Shown here in pieces: positions 1-6,690 of a stretch of DNA of 8,311 nt. This stretch comes from Saprospiraceae bacterium (GTDB taxonomy: Bacteria; Bacteroidota; Bacteroidia; Chitinophagales; Saprospiraceae), in NCBI GenBank assembly GCA_023299965.1, contig JALZVN010000284.1, positions 1 to 8,311 of the forward strand. The letters run 5' to 3'. The notes beneath the pieces are model-generated. The model was given only the letters and a program-made list of their open reading frames with translations, was not told the DNA's origin and ran no database searches. The translations under genes were made by a program, and so were the position numbers. Within the stretch, counting starts at the first letter, position 1, and every line of letters starts with the position of its first letter.

Positions 1-1545
1 GAAGATAGTAGTCAAGATCTTCCAGCGGTGCAAGTTGGAGATCCGTTTCAAGAAAAACTATTATTAGAAGCTACTTTGGAAGCTATCAAGACGGGAGCCA
101 TTGTGGGAATGCAAGATATGGGAGCAGCGGGAATCACCTGCAGTACTTCTGAGATGAGTGCGAAGTCTAAGACCGGGATGAAAATCGATCTAGACAAAGT
201 ACCTACTCGCCAAGCGGATATGAAGCCGTTTGAAATATTACTGTCTGAAAGTCAAGAACGTATGTTGATCGTGGCCCATAAGGGACAAGAGCAAAAGCTG
301 TATGACGTGTTTGATAAGTGGGATCTGGAGTGTGAACACATCGGGGAGGTTACGGATACTGGAATCATCGATTTTTATGCTAAAGGAGAGCTCGTAGCGA
401 GTGTGCCAGCAGATCCATTAGTGTTAGGTGGAGGTGCTCCGATATATGATCGTATGTACAGCAGACCTGATTACCTTAATGAGGTAGCTGCATTTAACAT
501 AAATAACGTAGAAGAACCAAAGGATATCATAGCGGCAGCTAAACAAGTATTTGCTTCACCGAATATAGTGAGTAAGCGTTGGATCTACCAGCAATACGAT
601 AGCATGGTACGCACAAATACAGTGACTACCAATGCATTAAGTGATGCAGCGGTGATTAGACTAAAAGACAGCAAAAAGTCATTAGTAGTAACGGTGGACT
701 GTAACGGATCTTATGTGTACGCTAATCCATATGTTGGGGCAATGATAGCAGTGTCAGAAGCTGCGAGAAATATCGTTTGTTCTGGCGGAGAGCCTGCAGC
801 GATAACCAATTGCTTGAATTTTGGGAATCCTTATGATGAAGGCGTGTACTATCAATTCGTCAATGCATTGAAAGGAATGGGTGAAGCTTGTGAGAAGTTT
901 AATACACCAGTAACGGGTGGAAACGTAAGTTTCTATAACCAATCTGTCTATAAAAACAGCACAGAACCTGTGTTTCCTACGCCTACGATCGGGATGTTAG
1001 GCATCTTGGAAGAGGGAAAGAAGCACATGACAATGGACTTCAAACAAGCGGGTGACGCGATTTATATGATCGGAGAGTCAAAGAACGACATAGGCTCTTC
1101 AGAATATGTGAAGATTGTGCATGGAATAGATAAGAGTTCTGTACCGCATTTTGAATTGGAACAAGAATTTCAATTGCAACAGGCTCTTAAAGGCTTGATA
1201 TCGAGCGATGTAGTAAAATCATTGCACGATGTTTCTGAGGGAGGATTATTTTCTTGCTTGATGGAAAGCAGTATGCCAAATGATTTAGGCTTTGTGGTAG
1301 ACACAGATGCAGCATTTAGAAAAGATGCTTTCTTGTTTGGAGAAGCACAAAGTCGTGTCGTGGCGTCGGTTTCAGCGAAGAAAATGGCTGAATTTGAGAA
1401 CCAATTGACTGCTTTAAACGTACCTTTCAGTAAGCTTGGAAAGGTCTCCAATGGGGATTTAGCAATTGATGGTCAGGATTTTGGAAGCTTAGCCGATTGG
1501 ACAAAAACGTATAATACTACAATCGAAAATAAATTAGAAAACTAA
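1..1545 (+). CDS. purL: Phosphoribosylformylglycinamidine synthase, PurL subunit (5'-truncated by window edge)
   Basis: Cytoplasmic enzyme of purine synthesis: ATP-dependent conversion of FGAR to FGAM using ammonia from glutamine. The reading frame is open from base 1, so the gene enters from the left; the GTG at position 28 is an internal Val, not a start. The visible 514 residues hold family motifs in order: VQVGDPFQEKLLLEA near the left edge, QDMGAAGITCSTSEM, LLSESQERML, the linker WIYQQYDSMVRTNTV, then the second ATP-binding half with GGEPAAITNCLNFGNP and TGGNVSFYNQS, and HDVSEGGLF in the last domain. The protein ends soon after this domain with no glutaminase domain, so it is the small (about 740-residue, Bacillus-type) form. 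This form normally works with separate PurS and PurQ subunits, neither of which is in view. The next gene starts 16 bp after the stop in the same direction and may share the transcript. Identification is firm. Confidence 0.97.
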   Translation, partial: EDSSQDLPAVQVGDPFQEKLLLEATLEAIKTGAIVGMQDMGAAGITCSTSEMSAKSKTGMKIDLDKVPTRQADMKPFEILLSESQERMLIVAHKGQEQKLYDVFDKWDLECEHIGEVTDTGIIDFYAKGELVASVPADPLVLGGGAPIYDRMYSRPDYLNEVAAFNINNVEEPKDIIAAAKQVFASPNIVSKRWIYQQYDSMVRTNTVTTNALSDAAVIRLKDSKKSLVVTVDCNGSYVYANPYVGAMIAVSEAARNIVCSGGEPAAITNCLNFGNPYDEGVYYQFVNALKGMGEACEKFNTPVTGGNVSFYNQSVYKNSTEPVFPTPTIGMLGILEEGKKHMTMDFKQAGDAIYMIGESKNDIGSSEYVKIVHGIDKSSVPHFELEQEFQLQQALKGLISSDVVKSLHDVSEGGLFSCLMESSMPNDLGFVVDTDAAFRKDAFLFGEAQSRVVASVSAKKMAEFENQLTALNVPFSKLGKVSNGDLAIDGQDFGSLADWTKTYNTTIENKLEN

Positions 1546-1561
1546 ATAAATTAGATAAAAC

Positions 1562-2650
1562 ATGAATCGTCTTATCATCTTTGGAATGCTTCTTTTGACA
1601 GGAGCTTTAATGAGTTGTGGATCTGGCGGATCTGCTTCTGGCGCTGCAGGTGCATTCACAGGTACTATTTCAGATGCTGCAAACGTAACGCTGCACTTTG
1701 AACAATATAACATGTCCCGCGCCAACCACATTTTGGGATCAACTCAGCTGGATGGCAGTGGTAATTTTACCATTGATGTACCTAATGGTTTTGAGAATTC
1801 GCTCTACAGAATGCGTTTGGGAGCTAGTAAATTTTTATTTCCTGCTGGTGGAGGAGAATCAAATATTCAGATCAAAGGAAATATCGCGTCTTTGAAGAAT
1901 TATACTTTTGATCTTTCAGGTTCCGCTACTGCTGAGAAATATAAGGATGTAGTGGGCTCTTGGAAGAATGGAAAAACGACCATTCCAAACATACCAAACG
2001 AGTTAGAAGCTCTGGATCCACTATCTGCAATGGCTGCTGCCATCTCAATAGGTGGTAAGAGCAAAGGCTTTTTGAATTTGCATGAGATGACTTATGAGCG
2101 TATGAAGAAGGCAGAGATGAAGTCTCCATATACTATGGATTATTCTTCTTATATCAATAATATCAAGAATCCTCCAGTAGTAAAGGCAGCTCAACCTACT
2201 CCGCAGAGAAGGAAGCCAGCGTCTAAGTTTAATGTTGGTGATGTAGCTCCAGATATTGCATTGCAAAGCCCTGATGGTAAAAACTATAGCTTAGCTGAAT
2301 TAAAGGGTAAGGTGGTTTTACTTGATTTTTGGGCAAGCTGGTGTGGACCATGTAGAAGAGAGAATCCTGCAGTTGTAAAGATGTACGAGAAGTATAAGGA
2401 TGATGGATTTACTGTATTTAGTGTTTCTCTTGACGGATCTACAGATAGATGGAAGAACGCAATAGCACAGGATAAATTATCTTGGCCGTATCATGTGAGT
2501 GATCTCAAGAAGTGGAGTTCTGCTCCTGCTAGAATGTATGGTGTATCTAGTATTCCTAAGACATTTATGATAGATCGTGATGGTAAGATTGCATCTATCG
2601 GATTGAGAGGAGCGCATAACATCGAACAAGCATTGAAGCAAATATTGTAA
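1562..2650 (+). CDS. TlpA-like thioredoxin-fold lipoprotein with DUF4369-like N-terminal domain
   Basis: Predicted envelope thiol-disulfide oxidoreductase tethered by lipid. Residues 1-19 form a lipoprotein signal (short hydrophobic stretch ending LMSC, lipidated Cys19), followed by a Gly/Ser/Ala-rich tether. Residues about 32-115 resemble the beta-rich DUF4369 domain found ahead of TlpA in Bacteroidota (pattern TQLDGSGNFTIDVP). A variable middle part and a basic Pro-rich linker (about 208-222) lead to a thioredoxin domain at about 224-362. That domain has the active site WCGPC (Cys261 and Cys264), preceded by VVLLDFWAS, and the cis-proline loop SSIPKTF (Pro332). All residues needed for redox activity are present. 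The substrate cannot be read from the sequence; cytochrome c maturation, DsbD-linked reduction or repair of envelope proteins are all possible. The gene follows purL by 16 bp and is closed by a strong terminator. No Shine-Dalgarno sequence is seen; the A-rich leader is usual for the phylum. Confidence 0.93.
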   Translation: MNRLIIFGMLLLTGALMSCGSGGSASGAAGAFTGTISDAANVTLHFEQYNMSRANHILGSTQLDGSGNFTIDVPNGFENSLYRMRLGASKFLFPAGGGESNIQIKGNIASLKNYTFDLSGSATAEKYKDVVGSWKNGKTTIPNIPNELEALDPLSAMAAAISIGGKSKGFLNLHEMTYERMKKAEMKSPYTMDYSSYINNIKNPPVVKAAQPTPQRRKPASKFNVGDVAPDIALQSPDGKNYSLAELKGKVVLLDFWASWCGPCRRENPAVVKMYEKYKDDGFTVFSVSLDGSTDRWKNAIAQDKLSWPYHVSDLKKWSSAPARMYGVSSIPKTFMIDRDGKIASIGLRGAHNIEQALKQIL

Positions 2651-2678
2651 TTGTTTGAATTACATTTATAGTAATAGT

Positions 2679-2713
2679 AAAAAAGCTTGAAGCGTATGCT
2701 TCAAGCTTTTTTT
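2679..2713. terminator. Bidirectional intrinsic terminator between convergent genes
   Basis: A perfect 9-bp inverted repeat, GCTTGAAGC (2685-2693) and GCTTCAAGC (2698-2706), encloses the loop GTAT. It is flanked by six A on the left (2679-2684) and seven T on the right (2707-2713). Read on the plus strand it ends the purL/thioredoxin transcript 28 bp past the stop; read on the minus strand the A-run becomes a U-tract and can end the RNA methyltransferase transcript. The A and T runs can also pair and extend the stem to 15 bp. Confidence 0.93.
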
Positions 2714-2755
2714 GTGTGGCCTTGTGTTGTTTAAGTGAAATCCGACATCTACTCG

Positions 2756-2779
2756 TACCATTTTAAATTTCAAATGGTA
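2756..2779. repeat. 8-bp inverted repeat (possible hairpin) beside the tandem repeat
   Basis: TACCATTT (2756-2763) and AAATGGTA (2772-2779) are exact reverse complements around an 8-base loop. On the minus strand this would form a hairpin just after the RNA methyltransferase stop codon. No T-run follows, so it is not a standard terminator. It may be an mRNA 3'-end stabiliser or chance in AT-rich DNA. The right arm lies within the first copy of the 22-bp tandem repeat. Confidence 0.4.
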
Positions 2780-2808
2780 TCACTCAAAATTTCAAATGGT
2801 ATCACTCA
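2765..2808. repeat. Perfect 22-bp tandem duplication across a stop codon
   Basis: Bases 2765-2786 and 2787-2808 are identical, head to tail, with no spacer; identity continues for two more bases and then breaks. The right copy holds the last codons (Ser-Asp-Thr-Ile) and TGA stop of the minus-strand RNA methyltransferase gene; the left copy lies past the stop, so the protein is unchanged. It looks like a recent slippage duplication. 22 is not a multiple of three, but the duplicated unit sits after the stop, so it does no harm. Confidence 0.9.
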
Positions 2809-3541
2809 AATGACTCATCAAGATGGCACCACTGATTGCCGCATTCAAAGACTCGACTGAGCTATTGTTTCCCTTATTGATAGTGATTTGCTGATCGCAG
2901 GCGTGTAATAATTTAGGGGATATCCCTTTGCCTTCATTGCCAATGATCAAGACCATTTTTGCTGGTTTTTGGAATGATTGAAGGGGAGTACCGCCTAAGC
3001 TGGCTCCTATCAATTGATGATCAGGTAATTGGCTGTTCAGATCCTCCTGAGAGGCTGTTAAGAGGTCTATATGTGTGAATGCGCCCATGGTGGCTTGTAC
3101 CACCTTGCTATTGAAGAAGTCTACACAATCTGGGCTACAAACGATCTGGCTAAGTCCAAACCAAGCGGCGGTCCTGATAAGTGTCCCTAGATTACCCGGA
3201 TCACGAATGCTGTCTAAATATAGATGAAAAGGAACGTCCTTATTTAGGGCTTTAGATTGGGGTATTTTAGCAATTGCTAAGACCTCACTAGAGGTGCTTA
3301 AATTGGAGGCAGACTTCAATTGCTTCAACTCCGCTTCGAAAACGGTCGCCTGATGGGGTTTTAAGACAATCTTGTGGGTATCTATCCAATTTTTTGTAGC
3401 ATAGAGACTTTCTATTTCGTAAGAAGACTTAGCTAATTCTATTACAATTTTATCGCCTTCTACCACAAATTTGCGTTCTTGCAGTCGATACTTTTTTAAT
3501 TGTAAAGACTTTATATATTTAATTTTATTTTTGGACAGCAT
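2792..3541 (-). CDS. TrmH/SpoU-family RNA 2'-O-methyltransferase
   Basis: Cytoplasmic SPOUT-class enzyme predicted to methylate a ribose 2'-OH in rRNA or tRNA using S-adenosylmethionine. I chose the ATG at 3541 (249 residues): the family typically begins near MLSKNKIKYIKSLQ, and an in-frame ATG 15 codons upstream would add an unrelated stretch and overlap the divergent gene. Residues 1 to about 100 match the SpoU substrate-binding domain (KKYRLQERKFVVEG). The catalytic knot follows with all three motifs: LDSIRDPGNLGTLIRTA (about 109-125, with Asn117 and Arg123), IGNEGKGIS (about 200-208, Glu203) and ESLNAAISGAI (about 230-240). Motif three has Ala-Ala where many relatives have Val-Ser. Which RNA position it modifies cannot be told, so I give no symbol such as rlmB or trmH. 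It is divergent from tamL across 16 bp. Confidence 0.95.
   Translation of the reverse strand: MLSKNKIKYIKSLQLKKYRLQERKFVVEGDKIVIELAKSSYEIESLYATKNWIDTHKIVLKPHQATVFEAELKQLKSASNLSTSSEVLAIAKIPQSKALNKDVPFHLYLDSIRDPGNLGTLIRTAAWFGLSQIVCSPDCVDFFNSKVVQATMGAFTHIDLLTASQEDLNSQLPDHQLIGASLGGTPLQSFQKPAKMVLIIGNEGKGISPKLLHACDQQITINKGNNSSVESLNAAISGAILMSHLSDTI
3500..3533 (+). promoter_or_regulatory. Candidate Bacteroidota promoter for tamL, inside the methyltransferase gene
   Basis: TATTTTTG at 3526-3533 fits the -7 consensus TAnnTTTG of the Bacteroidota primary sigma factor. TTG at 3500-3502 could be the -33 element, with a 23-base spacer, the upper end of the range reported for the phylum. Transcription would start near 3538, giving a leader of about 20 bases before the ATG at 3558. 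The elements overlie the first codons of the divergent RNA methyltransferase. The region is AT-rich, so chance matches are possible. Confidence 0.5.
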
Positions 3542-3557
3542 TTCGGTGCGATATAAG

Positions 3558-5990
3558 ATGGAAGGTATAAAAAATTCAACATTCAATGTGATTACTGCAG
3601 GAATATTATTGTTCCTATGCAGCTCTTGTGGGGTAAATAAGTTCCTAGGAGAGGAGGATTACCTAGTCACCAGCAATAAGATCATACTCGAAGACACCGA
3701 AGACAAAATAAAAGAGAAATCAGAATTAAAGTATGAGTTGTCGACATTGGTTTCACAAAAACCAAATGGTCGATTTCTGCTGTTTTTTAAGCCTAAACTA
3801 AGATGGTTTCTGAATGCTAAGCCTGACGAAGAAGTTAAGTCCAAACTCAATAGTTGGTTTAGGCGGAAGTTCACGGAGCCGCCAGTCTTATACAATCGTG
3901 AAGTAATGTATGAGACATCAGAAGGGATGCAAAACTACCTCAAAAACAAAGGCTTTTTTGATGCTACAGTATATCCCAATAATTCCTTGAAAAAAGGCAA
4001 GAAAGCTACCATTACCTACAAAGTAGTGCCTGGCGATCTCTATACTGTAGATACGTTAATTTTAGAATCCAAGGATCCTATCATAGATTCCCTAAAAACA
4101 TGGTTATCAGAAAATACCTTGATGACCAATGGTGCTCCAGTAGATGTGTCTTTGTACAATCAAGAGGTTAGTAGGATTACCGACACGCTGCGGAATAATG
4201 GCTACGCTTTTTTCTATCCAAATTATATCAAAGCCTTAGAAGCAGATACTACAGGTTGGGGAACGCAGCTAACCATTTATGATGAGATCATTAAACCTTT
4301 TGATGAGTGGAGACACCGTCCGTTTAACATTGGTAAGATCAACGTGTACTCCAATTTTAATGGCGAATTGGGTGTGCCGCACAGAGATACTTTGATTGAT
4401 GGCTTGCATTATCGAACTGTAGATAAAAATCTAGGGATCAAACCAAAGGTCATCCGTCAGAACGTATACTTCAATGAAAATGAATTGTTCGATCAGTCCA
4501 AGCTCAATATTACCAATAAGCAGCTTACAGCCTTAGGGATATTCAAATTTGTAAATATTAGGACCTCCAAATCTACGGACCAATTTGGATGCATAGATAT
4601 AGACATCATCTTATCTAAGCTCAAAAAACAATTCGTAGATTTCGAAACGGATATCAATAACTCAGAGCGACCGTTGACCAATTCTAGATCCATATTTTTA
4701 GGGACAGGAGCCAATGTATCCTACCTCAATAGGAATCTATTTGGAGGAGCCGAGCGAGTAGGACTTACGCTGGAAGGAGGTGTCGAGTTCAACTTGACAG
4801 ATCAATCTAGACTGATTAATTCCCTAGACCTTTTGGCAAGACTAGATGTGCAGTTACCAGAATTTGTCGATGTTCCTGGGACTTGGAAACTACTCAGCTT
4901 TGTCAAGTTTGGAGATTGGAGTCTCCTTAATCCTAAATTTTTAAAGTCCTTAAAAGATGATGGTGTTCCTATTGGGAGTTTATCTTACAATTCCTTTGTC
5001 TTTAGAGATTTTTATCAATACAATTCCATAGATGCTGCATGGAGCTACGACCTGAAAAAGTCAGCAAGAGAGAAATATTCTGTCAAAACAATAGGGCTTA
5101 CCCTTTTTCAATCAGAGACGCAGATGGCATTTGACTCTATACTGATGGCAAATCCCTTTTTGGCAGAGAGTTTAGGATCTAGACTCTTTACCGGATTTCT
5201 ATACAACGAGCTCAATTACTTATGGACCAGTAAGCAAAGTGTGCTAGGAGAGACATGGCAGTTTAGATTAAATCACGAGATATCAGGTGTAGAGACTTTG
5301 ATTGCCAATCAGTTATTTAATAATGGCAGAGGCAAATTTGATCTTCCTGGAGATTTGGAATTTGCTCATTTTACGAGCCTAGAATTAGATCTCAGATATT
5401 TCAAGGAGTTCAAAGATGGCAATGTCTTAGCCCTCCGTACAGAGCTAGGGGTAGCCACGCCCTTTAGTAATCTATCAGAGTCGGTTCCATTTGTAAAACA
5501 GTTTTTTGTAGGAGGACCAAATAGCATTCGTTCATGGTTTATAAGAGAGTTGGGCCCAGGAGAATTCTTTTCTCCCAATAATGATCCTCCCTTTTTCCAA
5601 ACAGGAGATTTTAAATTTGCTTTCAATCTGGAGTATAGATTCAAGTTTATTCCTTTCTTCCAAATGGATGGAGCTATCTTTTTAGATGGTGGCAACATTT
5701 GGACGCTTAAAGAAGATGTCAATCGACCAGGATCTCAATTGCTATGGCGTTCGCAGGTCAATGATGCGGGGATGACCGTAGGGGATAATTTCATAGATCA
5801 GATTGCTCTCGGAACTGGAGCAGGCATCAGAATCGATTTTACCTATGTGATTTTTAGATTTGATGTAGGTCTCAAGACCCGTAGTCCTTTTATCAACGAA
5901 ACTGGATCAAGATGGTATTTTGATGCTTGGAATGGCCAGAGAGTTACAGATCTATTGAACTACAATATTGCCTTAGGACATCCATTCTAA
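3558..5990 (+). CDS. tamL: TamL-type Omp85 outer-membrane assembly lipoprotein (BamA/TamA family)
   Basis: Predicted outer-membrane protein of the translocation and assembly module, which with TamB helps build the outer membrane. I start it at the ATG at 3558 (810 residues). This gives a clean lipoprotein signal, hydrophobic then LCSSC with Cys24 as the likely lipid site, followed by GVNKFLGEEDYL, the typical mature start of TamL proteins. An upstream in-frame ATG at 3471 would bury this signal behind 29 residues and run into the divergent gene. Cysteine at the -3 lipobox position is less usual. Residues about 28-355 form the periplasmic POTRA-like region (for example NYLKNKGFFDATVYPN). Residues about 360-810 form the beta-barrel, with the L6 motif as IRSWFIRELGPGEF (about 657-670; IRSW in place of the classic VRGF) and a terminal Phe, as in BamA relatives. 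No tamB follows; the next gene, nth, is convergent after 40 bp with no clear terminator. Confidence 0.92.
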   Translation: MEGIKNSTFNVITAGILLFLCSSCGVNKFLGEEDYLVTSNKIILEDTEDKIKEKSELKYELSTLVSQKPNGRFLLFFKPKLRWFLNAKPDEEVKSKLNSWFRRKFTEPPVLYNREVMYETSEGMQNYLKNKGFFDATVYPNNSLKKGKKATITYKVVPGDLYTVDTLILESKDPIIDSLKTWLSENTLMTNGAPVDVSLYNQEVSRITDTLRNNGYAFFYPNYIKALEADTTGWGTQLTIYDEIIKPFDEWRHRPFNIGKINVYSNFNGELGVPHRDTLIDGLHYRTVDKNLGIKPKVIRQNVYFNENELFDQSKLNITNKQLTALGIFKFVNIRTSKSTDQFGCIDIDIILSKLKKQFVDFETDINNSERPLTNSRSIFLGTGANVSYLNRNLFGGAERVGLTLEGGVEFNLTDQSRLINSLDLLARLDVQLPEFVDVPGTWKLLSFVKFGDWSLLNPKFLKSLKDDGVPIGSLSYNSFVFRDFYQYNSIDAAWSYDLKKSAREKYSVKTIGLTLFQSETQMAFDSILMANPFLAESLGSRLFTGFLYNELNYLWTSKQSVLGETWQFRLNHEISGVETLIANQLFNNGRGKFDLPGDLEFAHFTSLELDLRYFKEFKDGNVLALRTELGVATPFSNLSESVPFVKQFFVGGPNSIRSWFIRELGPGEFFSPNNDPPFFQTGDFKFAFNLEYRFKFIPFFQMDGAIFLDGGNIWTLKEDVNRPGSQLLWRSQVNDAGMTVGDNFIDQIALGTGAGIRIDFTYVIFRFDVGLKTRSPFINETGSRWYFDAWNGQRVTDLLNYNIALGHPF

Positions 5991-6030
5991 TCTAAGGATT
6001 GAAGCGATAGCAACAAGCTTAGGACCAAAT

Positions 6031-6690
6031 TTACTTCATCAAACTTTTTCGACCGTAGACGCTGCAGATTGGGCAAGACTTTGGATCGTGCCCGCGAGCA
6101 GGACAGTATTCTCTACCAAAAAAAATAATTTGTAAATGCAGTTTATTCCATGACTCCTCCGGAAATAGCCTACGCAAATCCTTTTCTGTTTTGACCACAT
6201 TTTTACCAGTACTCAATGTCCAGCGATATGCTAAACGATGGATATGCGTATCTACAGGAAAATTAGGGACACCAAAAGCCTGCGACATGACTACAGATGC
6301 AGTCTTGTGTCCAACTCCTGGTAGTTCTTCCAAGGCTTCTAAATCCTGCGGAACCTCCGCATTGTGATTATCTATCAGTAGATGTGAAAGCTGGTGTATC
6401 GCTTTGGATTTTCGTGGAGACAGTCCACAAGGTCGTATGATGGCTTTTATCTCCTCGACCTCCAACTGGATCATCTTATGCGGAGTGTCTGCTTTCTCAA
6501 ATAGAAAAGGTGTGACCTTATTTACCCGCTCGTCAGTGCATTGGGCAGATAGCAATACCGCTATCAACAAGGTATATGGGCTGGTATGATCCAGAGGTAT
6601 AGGTACCTCTGGATACAAGTCTTCCAATATTTTATGGATGTGCCCAGCTTTTTCTTTAGCAGACAAGGTCTTTGATTTTAATCCTGCCAT
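6031..6690 (-). CDS. nth: Endonuclease III (DNA glycosylase/AP lyase) with incomplete Fe-S cysteine set
   Basis: Base-excision-repair enzyme that removes oxidised pyrimidines and cleaves at the abasic site. The 219-residue length is normal. The helix-hairpin-helix is EELPGVGHKTASVV (about 121-134) with the catalytic Lys129; the catalytic Asp147 is in FPVDTHIHRL. LLIAVLLSAQCTDERVNKVTP (41-61) matches the family's DNA-binding helix region. The C-terminal cluster is altered: cysteines at 196, 206 and 209, spaced C-x9-C-x2-C, with Lys215 where the fourth ligand would be expected, against the classic C-x6-C-x2-C-x5-C. From memory, some flavobacterial relatives have lost all four cysteines, so this may be an intermediate state. 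The start ATG lies inside the last codons of the upstream lipoprotein gene (13-bp overlap), which suggests coupled translation. Confidence 0.95.
   Translation of the reverse strand: MAGLKSKTLSAKEKAGHIHKILEDLYPEVPIPLDHTSPYTLLIAVLLSAQCTDERVNKVTPFLFEKADTPHKMIQLEVEEIKAIIRPCGLSPRKSKAIHQLSHLLIDNHNAEVPQDLEALEELPGVGHKTASVVMSQAFGVPNFPVDTHIHRLAYRWTLSTGKNVVKTEKDLRRLFPEESWNKLHLQIIFFGREYCPARGHDPKSCPICSVYGRKSLMK

Noticed and set aside
1170..1451. Minus-strand open frame of 93 codons inside purL
   Set aside because: It is antisense to a clearly conserved PurL region, has no recognisable domain or signal, and reads as a shadow of purL codon use.
2651..2791. Possible small gene in the gap between the thioredoxin lipoprotein and the methyltransferase
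   Set aside because: The space is taken up by the terminator and the repeats; no open frame of useful length with a start codon is seen.
3471..3557. 29-residue upstream extension of tamL from an earlier ATG
   Set aside because: It would bury the lipoprotein signal, overlaps the divergent methyltransferase start, and is not typical of TamL N-termini.
3542..3586. 15-residue N-terminal extension of the RNA methyltransferase from an upstream ATG
   Set aside because: The family consensus begins at MLSKNKIK; the extension overlaps the tamL start and shows no conserved feature.
5366..5722. Minus-strand open frame of 118 codons inside tamL
   Set aside because: It lies fully antisense to the conserved barrel and L6 region of TamL; no family resemblance is seen and no promoter stands out.
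5971..6026. CCTTAG/CTAAGG inverted repeat across the tamL stop plus a second CTTAGGAC at 6018
   Set aside because: A six-base stem with a 15-base loop and no T-run does not make a terminator; the repeated 8-mer is short enough to be chance.
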